Shown: positions 24,653-32,948 of the stretch, piece by piece
Layout: the number at the start of each line of letters is the position of its first letter
Position numbering within the stretch: the first letter of the stretch is position 1
DNA from: an uncultured Lachnospiraceae bacterium
GTDB lineage: Bacteria; Bacillota; Clostridia; Lachnospirales; Lachnospiraceae
Assembly: GCA_910579395.1 (NCBI GenBank)
Contig: CAJTUC010000030.1
Span: 1-40,409, forward strand
Length of the DNA: 40,409 bases
Direction of reading: 5' to 3'
Program-made: the position numbers and the translations under genes
Notes under the pieces: model-generated
Told to the model about the DNA's origin: nothing
Databases searched by the model: none
Seen by the model: only the letters and a program-made list of their open reading frames with translations

Positions 24653-25311
24653 TTATAACCGCACCCCCAGACCGTCTCAATATAACTGTGGCTCGTATGC
24701 GCACCCAGTTTTGCCCGGATTTTCCGGATATGCTCCATCACGGTATCACTGTTTCCGTCCCCGTCAAGCCCCCAGACCGCCTCATAAATGCGCTCCCTGT
24801 CAAAGACCTGTCCGGCATTTAAGGAAAGCAGCTCCAAAATATCGAATTCCCGTTTGGAAAAAGAAATCTGCTCTTCGTGAACCACCGCCGTTCTGGCGGA
24901 ATAATCTATCGCAAGTTCTCCGAAAAACCGCACCGACGCATTGTTCTGCCGCCGCTGCTCCCGCCGCAGATGCGCCTCTACCCGTGCACCGAGCTCGTCC
25001 AGATTAAACGGCTTTACGATATAGTCATCCGCACCGACGCCAAATCCGCTCACGATGTCCGCAGACTCGATGCGGGCCGTGAGGAACAGAATCGGACAGG
25101 CGACATACTCCCGGATTTTCCGGCAGACCGTCAGACCGTCCATTTCCGGCATATTGATATCCAATAAAATCAAATCGGGGGCCGCGGATACTTTTTGAAG
25201 CGCCTCATCGCCGTTTCGTGCCGTCAGCACATCATAATGCGGTTCAAAATAGCTTCTCATCATATCCACAATCCCCGGTTCATCGTCTACGATCAGCAGT
25301 TTCGTTTTCAT
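24640..25311 (-). CDS. OmpR/PhoB-family response regulator
   Basis: 223 residues from the ATG at 25311. The receiver domain has the acidic pocket (IVDDEPG), phospho-acceptor Asp51 in LILLDINMPEMDG, the switch Thr in LFLTAR and Lys in DYIVKPFNLDELGARVEAHL. The C-terminal winged helix has SKREFDILELLSLNAGQVF, RERIYEAVWG and DTVMEHIRKIRAKLG. It pairs with the kinase downstream. The start overlaps the stop of the TatD remnant in an ATGA; an eight-codon longer frame exists but lacks support. No strong ribosome site is visible, so translation may depend on upstream coupling. Likely target is the ABC exporter at 19374-22939. Confidence 0.92.
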   Translation of the reverse strand: MKTKLLIVDDEPGIVDMMRSYFEPHYDVLTARNGDEALQKVSAAPDLILLDINMPEMDGLTVCRKIREYVACPILFLTARIESADIVSGFGVGADDYIVKPFNLDELGARVEAHLRREQRRQNNASVRFFGELAIDYSARTAVVHEEQISFSKREFDILELLSLNAGQVFDRERIYEAVWGLDGDGNSDTVMEHIRKIRAKLGAHTSHSYIETVWGCGYKWNG

Positions 25312-25648
25312 AGTCCGTCGTTTTCCCCTATGCAAAAAATTCTTTCTATATTCTTCCGCGCATTTTCCATCAAAACATCCTCTTCCACTTTCATATGCTT
25401 TGCCAGTTCCCGTACAACATATACAATATTTCCGGGAACATTGATTCTCCCAAGGCCGCTTACGTTTTTCGGCGTCAGATACGGTGCGTCCGTTTCCACC
25501 AGAATCCGGTCGAGCGGAATCAGCCTTACCGCCTCCCGCAGTTCTTTGGAACGCTTTTCATCACAGTTCCATCCGGTAATGCCGATGGAAAATCCCATCA
25601 ACAGATACTTATCCAGCGTCGCTTTATCCCCCGTAAAAATAATTTTCA
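25308..25648 (-). pseudogene. TatD-family deoxyribonuclease, C-terminal remnant
   Basis: About 113 residues corresponding to the C-terminal 40-45% of TatD: FTGDKATLDKYLLMGFSIGI, IPLDRILVETDAPYLTPKNV and ENARKNIERIF. The last metal-site motif (ETDAPYL) remains, but the N-terminal metal ligands and about 150 residues are missing. No start codon of quality exists; the frame begins within the YitT stop (TTGA). It looks like a deletion that joined yitT to the tail of tatD. Translation could still continue into the response regulator by ATGA overlap, so the remnant may act only as a coupling leader. Confidence 0.8.
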
Positions 25649-26509
25649 ATGAAATCCATGGAATCCGTTTCCGATGATTTCGCTGCTGTTAGTCACCATA
25701 ATAAATGCGCCGGCCTCCTGCTGCCGTATAAAACGTTCAAGCCGGACGGCCTGTTTCCGCTTCATCACGGTAAGCACAATCGTTTTGTCATTGTGGCTGT
25801 AAGATCCTTCCGCCTTGAAAATAGTGGAACTCCGGTTCAGTTGTTCCTGAATAAACTGACAGATCGGCTGCGGCTCCGAACAAATAATTGTCAGATATTT
25901 GCACAGGTTCATATTCTCTATGACTCTGTCTATCACCAGAGATTTTGCCATCAGGCCGCAGAAAGAAAAAAGTCCTGTCTGCGCGCCAAATACGAACCAT
26001 GCAGAAACGGAAATCAGCAAATCGACCAGAAATAATGCCATCGCTATATTCATATCGGAATATTTCTTGACGATCATTGCCACAATATCCGTTCCGCCGC
26101 CGGATGCGTCATAATAAAAGAAAACCGCAGCACTGACCGCCGGTAAAACGATCGCAAAGACCAGCTCTAAAACGGGCTGGTCCGTTAAAGGACCCTGCAG
26201 CGGCATATATCTGTCCAAAAATTCCAGTCCCGCGGAACTCAATACGCTGACATAGACAGTCTTTATGCCAAAGCCCTTTCCTAAAAATAAGAAACCTGCA
26301 ATAAGCAGCAGCATATTCATAACCAGAGTCAGGGTGCTGGCGCTGAAAGGCAAAAATTCTTCCAGTAATACCGCAATGCCTGTTACTCCTCCAAAAGAAA
26401 AATGATTTGGAAATTTAAAAACATAGATGCCAATAACCAAAACAATTACGGCCAGTGTGAGCACTAGATATTCTTTCGCCCAGATACCGGCTTTCTTTTT
26501 CTGTCCCAT
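25646..26509 (-). CDS. YitT family membrane protein (DUF161/DUF2179)
   Basis: 287 residues. Membrane helices lie in the first ~190 residues (YLVLTLAVIVLVIGIYVFKF; HFSFGGVTGIAVLLEEF; LVMNMLLLIAGFLFLGKGFG; FYYDASGGGTDIVAMIV). A C-terminal DUF2179 domain follows (KYLTIICSEPQPICQFIQEQ, FKAEGSYSHNDKTIVLTVMK, FIMVTNSSEIIGNGF). I took the ATG at 26509 because it gives the usual family N-terminus; longer frames run back into the GntR gene. YitT proteins are widespread in Firmicutes and their transport role is unproven. It lies 20 bases downstream of the GntR gene. Confidence 0.88.
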   Translation of the reverse strand: MGQKKKAGIWAKEYLVLTLAVIVLVIGIYVFKFPNHFSFGGVTGIAVLLEEFLPFSASTLTLVMNMLLLIAGFLFLGKGFGIKTVYVSVLSSAGLEFLDRYMPLQGPLTDQPVLELVFAIVLPAVSAAVFFYYDASGGGTDIVAMIVKKYSDMNIAMALFLVDLLISVSAWFVFGAQTGLFSFCGLMAKSLVIDRVIENMNLCKYLTIICSEPQPICQFIQEQLNRSSTIFKAEGSYSHNDKTIVLTVMKRKQAVRLERFIRQQEAGAFIMVTNSSEIIGNGFHGFH

Positions 26510-26528
26510 GATTCTGTCCGGGTCTGTT

Positions 26529-27233
26529 TTACAGACTTGTCTCTCCTTTCGCCCGGGAATTCTCATTCGCCAGCGCATGCTCCTTTACTTTCTGCAAATG
26601 ATAGTACATAAGCTGTCTGGCTTTTTCTGAATCCCTCTTCTGAATTGCCTCAAGGATTTTTTTATGCTCTTCGTTAATCTGTGAAATTCGATTCTTCTGT
26701 TTGCTTGACTTGGTCTTCAATTCATCAATAATATCGTAATAGGTATCGATAAAATTCACGAACACGACATTACCGGAAAGTTCCGCAAGGCGGTAGTGAA
26801 AATAATAATCAAGCGAATGGGCTGCATTCCTGACCGTTCCGTTTTCCACCAGTTCCACCAGTTCTTCGATTTCATCATCGCTTGCAAGCTCGATCACTTT
26901 TTCCACCACACGGGGTTCAAAACATTCCCGTACCTCTATCAGATTCAGATAAGTAGCTTCCCTGACGGATACTTCCCGGCTTCCGCTGATCACTTCCAGT
27001 ACGTCCGGAGCAATAAAAGTCCCCTCTTTTGGTTTACGGTAAATTATTCCTCTCGCCTGGAGGATGGTAAGCGCCTCCCGCAAAATTCCCCGGCTTACGC
27101 CAAAGTTCGTCGCCAGCTCCGGTTCGTTGGGCAGCCGGGTCCCCGGCTGTAACTTCCCGCTCTTGATATTGTTCATGATCTGGCCGATGACCTTGTCCGA
27201 TAGTTTTTCGTTTGTAACCGATGAGAATTTCAT
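26529..27233 (-). CDS. GntR/FadR-family transcriptional regulator (FCD domain)
   Basis: 234 residues. The winged HTH is typical: KLSDKVIGQIMNNIKSGKLQ, PGTRLPNEPELATNFGVSRG, LREALTILQARGIIYRKPKE. A helical FCD ligand domain follows, with acidic/His metal-site candidates (VRECFEPRVVE, LDYYFHYRLAELSGN, NEEHKKILEAIQKRDSEKAR, QLMYYHLQKV). AAGGAG precedes the start. It ends the long catabolic cluster read from 39251, and a perfect palindrome fitting the FadR-type operator pattern TnGTnnnACnA lies over that cluster's promoter at 39304-39314. Probably the local repressor; its ligand should be the cluster's substrate or an intermediate. Confidence 0.92.
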   Translation of the reverse strand: MKFSSVTNEKLSDKVIGQIMNNIKSGKLQPGTRLPNEPELATNFGVSRGILREALTILQARGIIYRKPKEGTFIAPDVLEVISGSREVSVREATYLNLIEVRECFEPRVVEKVIELASDDEIEELVELVENGTVRNAAHSLDYYFHYRLAELSGNVVFVNFIDTYYDIIDELKTKSSKQKNRISQINEEHKKILEAIQKRDSEKARQLMYYHLQKVKEHALANENSRAKGETSL

Positions 27234-27247
27234 TTTGCGCTTTCTCC

Positions 27248-28144
27248 TTACCTGGAATATTTTTTTAGGAAGTCCTCCACTTCTTCCGCCTCCGGAATAG
27301 AGGGCGCAGCGCCTTTTCTTGTAACAGCAATGCCGGAAGCCGCAGAAGCAGTCTTTAAACTTTCTTCTATGGATTTTCCACGCAGAATGGAAGCAATATA
27401 ATATCCGGTGAAAGTATCTCCCGCCGCCGTCGTGTCGACCGCCTCGACCGTAAAACTGTCACAGGTACAATCCATACCCGGACCGGCATAAATACTCCCC
27501 TCTTTTCCAAGCGTAAGCACTACTTCCGCATTTGGGTAAAGTTCCCGCATCCGGCCCAGAATATGCTCCGCTTCCGTTTCTCCCGTAAGCTGCTCCCCCT
27601 CCACTTCATTCAGCATGAACAAAGACACTTTCTTCAGATCGCAGCGCAAGAGCTTTTCGTTCATCGGAGAAGGATTCAGCACGATTTTCATTTTCCGGTC
27701 ATATGCTTTTTCCACAAGTAAATCCAACAGATTAATCTCATTCTGTAACAGCAATAGGTCGCCTTCCGAAAAGCCGGCCAGCACTTCGTCTATTTTTTCT
27801 TCCGTATTTTTCCCGTTGGAACCGCTGTATAAAATAATACAGTTATCTCCTTCGGGCGTTATCTGGATAATAGCATGGCCGCTCTTTCCCGTCTGTTTTG
27901 TAATAAAATCGGTATGTACGCCGTATTTTCTGCAAAAGGCAATCAGTTCTTCTCCGTCCTCGCCGACCATACCCGCGTGGTAAACCTCCGCGCCGGCTTT
28001 GGCAAGCGCGATCGACTGATTCAATCCTTTTCCACCAAAATGCGTTTCCATATCGGAAGAAGAGATTGTCTCTCCTAATTGTACCATATGTTCTACCAAA
28101 TATACATAATCATAATTCAAAGAACCGTAATTTAATACTTTCAT
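27248..28144 (-). CDS. PfkB/ribokinase-family sugar kinase
   Basis: 298 residues. The N-terminal motif THFGGKGLNQSIALAKAG is the ribokinase GGKGxNQA region, and the C-terminal signature VDTTAAGDTFTGYYIASI contains the catalytic aspartate and anion hole. NPSPMNEKL and VVLTLGKEGSIYA are also typical. It phosphorylates a pentose or nucleoside-type sugar with ATP in the cytoplasm. It follows the large ADP-ribosylglycohydrolase by six bases. That arrangement suggests it phosphorylates the sugar released by those enzymes, ribose being the simplest candidate. Distinguishing ribokinase from other PfkB members is not possible from motifs alone. Confidence 0.9.
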   Translation of the reverse strand: MKVLNYGSLNYDYVYLVEHMVQLGETISSSDMETHFGGKGLNQSIALAKAGAEVYHAGMVGEDGEELIAFCRKYGVHTDFITKQTGKSGHAIIQITPEGDNCIILYSGSNGKNTEEKIDEVLAGFSEGDLLLLQNEINLLDLLVEKAYDRKMKIVLNPSPMNEKLLRCDLKKVSLFMLNEVEGEQLTGETEAEHILGRMRELYPNAEVVLTLGKEGSIYAGPGMDCTCDSFTVEAVDTTAAGDTFTGYYIASILRGKSIEESLKTASAASGIAVTRKGAAPSIPEAEEVEDFLKKYSR

Positions 28145-28150
28145 TTTCTG

Positions 28151-30289
28151 TCATCCTCTTGTCTGTTCCGGTTTCTGGCCGGCCGCTTTCGTCCTGACCG
28201 CAAAATCTCCGAAAAATGTTCTTCCCATAGAGAGTGAACCGCATCCATACATACCATAAGCATACTGCCCGTCTTCCACACGCAGTACCTGTCTGTCATC
28301 GATATAAAGAGAAATCTCCGTTCCTTCCGCTACGGCCGAAAATTTATATTTTTGTCCCGTTTCCCACGGATAATCCGTTTCTGCCAATTTGATAAAACCA
28401 AAATCATTTTTGTAAATGGCGGCTTTTCCTTTCCCGGAAAATCCGAGCGCATATCCTCTCATCGCGCCCTGGGCACGCATCAGCAGTAAATGATTTTCTC
28501 CGTTTACCGGTTCCACTTCCGTCGTTATCCTGCAATCTCCGGCATAATAATTTCCCGCATAAGCAAATGCTTCGCCGCAGCGCAACAGCGAAAGTCTGCC
28601 ATCCTCAATCTCCCATGCCCCATGATCTGCTGCAAAGGGTGTAATCGTACCAAACTCCTTCCGCTGTTTTGCCAGGGAAATCGTATAGGCACTGTCTCCG
28701 GTAATTGAAAAATCATCCAGATAAACTGCCCCCAGCGTCTTTGCTTTGGATATGGAATATCCCTCCAGTACGATGCCGACCTCATCAATTAAATCGCCTT
28801 CCGTATCCGGAATCACAAAAGAAACTTCCGTCCACGCATCCGCTTTCAGCCTGCAAAACCCCTGTATATGCAGTTCTTTATCGCTCATCGTCCGGATATA
28901 AGGCGCCACGCCGGGCGTTTCCCATCCGTTCCACTGTTCCAGATAAAGCTGCATGCTCACCCGCTGTCCGGAATAGACCGTCGGCGTAAAGACCGGACTG
29001 TAGCGTTCGTCTGAAAAAGCGTCTCTTCTGTAAAAAGGCTTATAATAAATCCTGCAGCGGTCTCCTCTTGTCATGCGGTCAACGATGATTTTCAGAGAGC
29101 CCGTCCCACGGTATGCGTGTTCCGTTGAATGTTCCGCCATGCAGAAAAACGAATCGGAAAGACGCAGATTGTGGGTCGAGCCGGGAAGCTCAAAATCAAA
29201 ATGAATCTCCCCGTCACAAATACTTTTCCTAAGCGCTTCCGGCGCCGTTTCCCCTGACAGCCTGTATCCGAGCAGCGCAACTTCTTTGGCATAGGTCGGA
29301 ATATCCAGAATGTTCAGATAACCGGAAATACCGGATAAAACGATACCGTCATTAACAGGTTTCCGATAGCGGTCCGGAAGTCCTCCCGGGCCACACATTA
29401 CACCGAGTACCGTACCCACATTTCCTGCATTGCAATCCGTGTCCCATCCGCACATTGTCGCAATCTCCACAGTTCTTGCAAAGTCTCCTTTTCCATACAA
29501 CATCGACAGCACGCAGACGCCCGCATTGGGTATGATATGACATACGCCTTTGTATTTGTCATAACCCCACTCCCGAACAAGAAGCTCATGGCAGGCCCGC
29601 CAGTTCTCCGGATTTTCCTGATAAAAATCATTGACTGAACGGGTCACTTTCGCATAGACACTCTCCTGCGGAATCATTTTTAAACCTGTCTCAATGATAT
29701 GTTCCACATCGTCAGAAACAAAGGCTTCCGCAATACAGGCGCAGAAGAATGCCGCGCCATGAATGCCTTCGCCATCATGGGATACGCTGGCCGCCATCTT
29801 TCCATATTCCGCCGCTTTCTCCGGATTGCCCGGAAAACACAGTCCCCAGGTATCAATAAAAATCTGACCGCCTATCTGCTCCGCCAGTGTCTTCCCGTTC
29901 TGCTCAATCGACCCGGACCGGGGAGCCGGAACTCCGTTTTTCAGATTCAGGTATGCGGTATGCTCTGTACTGATTCCATATCCGCCCCACCAAAACATAC
30001 CCACACCTTCTCTTGTATAATTCAACCAGGCATTGGCCACATCCTGCGGCGTAAGTTCCCTGTCTACGGCATCATCGCGCAATGCCCGCAGAAAATAAAC
30101 CGGCCCGTTGGCATCATCGTCCGCCGCAAAATTCTTATATTCCTTCACATAACCCGTAATATCTCCATAGGTATCGCGGATTCTTTCATACGTCCAGATG
30201 GTTGGTTCCACAGGCGCCCCAAGCCTGATCCCGATATTCATTCCCAGGATACCGGAATACACTTTTTCCAGATAATTTTCAACTTTCAT
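28151..30289 (-). CDS. ADP-ribosylglycohydrolase-family enzyme with C-terminal beta-sandwich domains
   Basis: 712 residues from the ATG at 30289 (AGAGG seven bases upstream; the ATG at 30295 is too close). Residues 1 to about 335 are the all-helical ARH fold: GILGMNIGIRLGAPVEPTIW, metal motif AADDDANGPVYFLRAL (about 55-70) and the second metal motif MCGWDTDCNAGNVGTVLG (about 280-297). SVSHDGEGIHGA is also typical. Residues ~345-520 and ~525-705 look like two carbohydrate-binding or LamG-like beta-sandwiches (VSMQLYLEQWNGWETPGVAP; NHLLLMRAQGAMRGYALGFS; LYIDDRQVLRVEDG). No signal peptide. Known ARH members cleave N- or O-linked ADP-ribose, and many relatives in sugar operons have unknown substrates. 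Extra beta domains are unusual for a cytosolic ARH. Confidence 0.85.
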   Translation of the reverse strand: MKVENYLEKVYSGILGMNIGIRLGAPVEPTIWTYERIRDTYGDITGYVKEYKNFAADDDANGPVYFLRALRDDAVDRELTPQDVANAWLNYTREGVGMFWWGGYGISTEHTAYLNLKNGVPAPRSGSIEQNGKTLAEQIGGQIFIDTWGLCFPGNPEKAAEYGKMAASVSHDGEGIHGAAFFCACIAEAFVSDDVEHIIETGLKMIPQESVYAKVTRSVNDFYQENPENWRACHELLVREWGYDKYKGVCHIIPNAGVCVLSMLYGKGDFARTVEIATMCGWDTDCNAGNVGTVLGVMCGPGGLPDRYRKPVNDGIVLSGISGYLNILDIPTYAKEVALLGYRLSGETAPEALRKSICDGEIHFDFELPGSTHNLRLSDSFFCMAEHSTEHAYRGTGSLKIIVDRMTRGDRCRIYYKPFYRRDAFSDERYSPVFTPTVYSGQRVSMQLYLEQWNGWETPGVAPYIRTMSDKELHIQGFCRLKADAWTEVSFVIPDTEGDLIDEVGIVLEGYSISKAKTLGAVYLDDFSITGDSAYTISLAKQRKEFGTITPFAADHGAWEIEDGRLSLLRCGEAFAYAGNYYAGDCRITTEVEPVNGENHLLLMRAQGAMRGYALGFSGKGKAAIYKNDFGFIKLAETDYPWETGQKYKFSAVAEGTEISLYIDDRQVLRVEDGQYAYGMYGCGSLSMGRTFFGDFAVRTKAAGQKPEQTRG

Positions 30290-30324
30290 CGGCATACCTC
30301 TACTTTATTTTCTCTTTTCCGCGC

Positions 30325-31311
30325 TTATTTCATCAGCCCCGTAAGCCGTTCTGCATACCGGACAATATCAATTCCTTTGGTAAATTTTAAACAGGTTCCC
30401 GACGGGTACCTGGTCTTTAACAGCCAATGCTCCGGAATATTCTTCGCTCCGTATTTTGCGCCGAGCACCGCCCCTGCAACCGCACCGATCGTATCCGCAT
30501 CTCTTCCGAAATTTGCCGCAAGAAGCAGCCCGGATTTAAAAGAAGCGCTTTCTAACCGCAGACATCCGAACACTTCCGGAAGCGCCTCGGCAACGGTCGA
30601 GCGGTTTGTGGAAAACAACTCATTATGAAGCGGCATCCACGCATCCGCAATTCGGCCGGAATGTTCCGTAACAATCCTGTCCGCGCGAAGCAAGGCCGCT
30701 CTGAACCAGGAGCCTTCCGGCGCCGTTTTCATAACCCCATCCCATATTTCCTCCATAGAAGCGTCCACCATGCCAAGCGATACCGCAACCGCAACAGCCT
30801 GCGCCCCCCAGATGCCGTCCGCGTAATGACTGACGGAAGCATCCACTTCTGCAAGATACGCAGCCTTTTCCGGGTCGCCCGCACAATAGACGCCAATCGG
30901 ACCGCTTCGCATCGCCGCACCGTCACTCTGATGATGAGGATTAAACTTACCCGACTCCGGCGGCCTAAGCCCCCGTCTCAGATTATTGCATGCTTCTACT
31001 TCACTGACACCGCCGCGCTTTAATTCGTCTTCCGTCGCCACATGTGCAAGCCACATTTCCACCACATCATCCGCGGTAAAATCTCCTCCTTTTTCAAGAA
31101 TTGTTTCCAAAACGAGAAGCGCAAACTCCGTATCGTCGGTGCTCCAGGAAGCGCCTTTATTAAAATCTGTCGTAAATCCGTAATCTCTCTGGTTGTCCGG
31201 CATTCTTGCCGCATCGCCCAGAGAATCGCCGATTGCCAGTCCGCACAATGCGCCGATTGCCTTATCCGTCAATAAGTCTCTATTTTCCAGTAATTGTTGT
31301 CTTGTCAGCAT
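30325..31311 (-). CDS. ADP-ribosylglycohydrolase-family enzyme (single domain)
   Basis: 328 residues, the normal ARH length. DKAIGALCGLAIGDSLGDA opens the fold, SWSTDDTEFALLVLE (Ser57-Asp60) supplies the first Mg2+ ligands and FGRDADTIGAVAGAVLGAKY (about 267-286) the second set. VSHYADGIWGAQ is also conserved. The metal residues look intact, so it should be active. It is paired with a larger ARH 35 bases downstream and a PfkB kinase after that. The two ARHs are quite different from each other, so they are not a recent duplication and may act on two steps or two linkages. It lies after the lipoprotein gene and a short palindromic repeat. Confidence 0.88.
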   Translation of the reverse strand: MLTRQQLLENRDLLTDKAIGALCGLAIGDSLGDAARMPDNQRDYGFTTDFNKGASWSTDDTEFALLVLETILEKGGDFTADDVVEMWLAHVATEDELKRGGVSEVEACNNLRRGLRPPESGKFNPHHQSDGAAMRSGPIGVYCAGDPEKAAYLAEVDASVSHYADGIWGAQAVAVAVSLGMVDASMEEIWDGVMKTAPEGSWFRAALLRADRIVTEHSGRIADAWMPLHNELFSTNRSTVAEALPEVFGCLRLESASFKSGLLLAANFGRDADTIGAVAGAVLGAKYGAKNIPEHWLLKTRYPSGTCLKFTKGIDIVRYAERLTGLMK

Positions 31312-31363
31312 ATTAATAACTTTACTCCTTTCTTTTCGTACACCCCAAGCAATTGTAAATTTT

Positions 31364-31415
31364 GAAGAACGTCTCGTCCTGGGACGAGACGTCTTTAGAA
31401 GTTCTTCTCACGCTA
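31364..31415 (-). repeat. Composite palindromic repeat, short copy F
   Basis: Minus-strand TAGCGTGAGAAGAACTTCTA (the TAG is the stop of the lipoprotein gene), then a strong hairpin with an 11-base arm ACGTCTCGTCC and its complement GGACGAGACGT, then TTCTTC. The second arm, the side hairpin and the terminal hairpin of the full copies are missing. Positioned between the binding-protein gene and the ARH genes, where a hairpin could stabilise upstream mRNA or cut read-through. Confidence 0.7.
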
Positions 31416-32948
31416 TTTTAATACTGTATTCGCATATTCGGTGACAGCCGCACCCCCGACGCTGTTCCATTCTTCCACGAACGCATCCCAGTCAGCTTCT
31501 GTCTTATTTCCAATCACAAAATCCGCTGTAAATTCCGCAAGTTTGGTTTCTGCCGCATCCCAATTAACGATGTGCTCCTCGGGAATCACGAACGCGTTAT
31601 CCATCGTCGCATAGGTCGCCATCATTTCCGCAGAAGAGACCGCCGCATCGGACCAGTAAGGCGTATCCGGGTTCATGGCATTCAAATCAAAATTTTCAAA
31701 AGTCTCAAAGAAATTCGCATACCATGTGTCATGATCGGGAAGCAGCGTATATACGCCGTTCTCTACCGTGTAATCCTTACCTTCCGTTCCCATCAGATCG
31801 AGGATACGTCCTGGACCGGATACTGCAAAATCAAGCACTTCAAAAGCCAGGTCTTTATGCTCCGACAGCGCGCTGATCGCAAATCCTCTGGATTCCTTGC
31901 TGACATCCAACGGAAGATATCCCTGCGCTTCTCCTTTAGCCGGCGGAAGCACTGTCAGGGCTGCTTCTTCCCCGTTTGCAGCGACCTGATTACTGTTGTA
32001 AAGGTCAATGACCGCACCCTGATTACCGCTGATGACCGCTGTATTATTGCTGTAAAAATCATTTTCTTTTACTTCCCAGTTCGCGCTTAAATAATCCTTA
32101 TCTATAATTCCTTTCTGATACAGAGACGCATAGAATTTCAGTTCTTCCAGAGACTGTTCGCTGACTCTTCCATATACATAGTTTCCCGACTCATCTTTTA
32201 CCCATGTGCTTGTCAGACCGAAGGCCTGATCGAACATCGCATTGATTCCCTTCAAGTTTCCATCCAGTCCGAATACCGCCTTGCGTCCTTCCTTTAATTC
32301 CTCAAATAACTTCAGATAATTTTCTATAGTCGGATCCGCAAGAACTGCTTCCGCAGATGCACATCCTTCCAGTACGTCCGTACGAATGACCGGTGTCGGT
32401 GTAAGCGCCGGCGTTACGAAAAGCAGATACGGATAATTGGCAAGACGCTCTTTCTGGAAGTCTTCCAGCGCACCTTTCACATATTTGGAGTTTTCAATAT
32501 AAGGTGTCAGATCTTCCAGTATCCCCTGCGCCGCAAATACCTGGTCGCCGCCCTGGAAATAAATAATATCCGGGATGTCTCCGCTATTCAGCATAAGCGA
32601 CAGATTGTCCTGATAGCTGCCGCTCTGCATCTCGACCACTTCAAGTTTCGCCAAAATACCCGCTTCCGCCAGCGCTTTGTTATACTCATCGAACCATGCG
32701 CGCTGTCTCTCGTCTTCCATGGAAATCCCTTTCAGGGTCACACGCAGCGTCACAACTTCGCCGGTTCCTTCCTCCTGTTCCGCTTCCTGCCCCGGAGCCT
32801 CTTCCGCTGTGGAAGTATCTGTTGTTTCGGAAACCGTCTGTCCTTCGTTTGCTCCCGTATTTCCCGGCTCTTCTCCGGAGCCGCAGCCTGCAAGCAGGCC
32901 TGTTACCAGGGTTAATGATAACAATGACGCAATCAATCTCTTTTTCAT
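31413..32948 (-). CDS. ABC transporter extracellular solute-binding lipoprotein (LplA-like, CUT1)
   Basis: 511 residues. A lipoprotein signal with lipobox LLAGC (Cys22) is followed by an acidic, Thr/Glu-rich linker (23-65) that tethers the domain outside. The binding domain reads as the LplA/long family 1 type: LKGISMEDERQRAWFDEYNK, LNSGDIPDIIYFQGGDQVFA, LEDLTPYIENSKYVKGAL, TPTPVIRTDVLEG, EVLDFAVSGPG. These proteins usually serve oligosaccharide uptake. AGGAGG precedes the start, and its ATG overlaps the stop of the upstream glycosidase (ATGA). It works with the permeases at 35669-37492; no ATPase is encoded nearby. Its stop codon is part of palindromic repeat F. Confidence 0.9.
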   Translation of the reverse strand: MKKRLIASLLSLTLVTGLLAGCGSGEEPGNTGANEGQTVSETTDTSTAEEAPGQEAEQEEGTGEVVTLRVTLKGISMEDERQRAWFDEYNKALAEAGILAKLEVVEMQSGSYQDNLSLMLNSGDIPDIIYFQGGDQVFAAQGILEDLTPYIENSKYVKGALEDFQKERLANYPYLLFVTPALTPTPVIRTDVLEGCASAEAVLADPTIENYLKLFEELKEGRKAVFGLDGNLKGINAMFDQAFGLTSTWVKDESGNYVYGRVSEQSLEELKFYASLYQKGIIDKDYLSANWEVKENDFYSNNTAVISGNQGAVIDLYNSNQVAANGEEAALTVLPPAKGEAQGYLPLDVSKESRGFAISALSEHKDLAFEVLDFAVSGPGRILDLMGTEGKDYTVENGVYTLLPDHDTWYANFFETFENFDLNAMNPDTPYWSDAAVSSAEMMATYATMDNAFVIPEEHIVNWDAAETKLAEFTADFVIGNKTEADWDAFVEEWNSVGGAAVTEYANTVLK

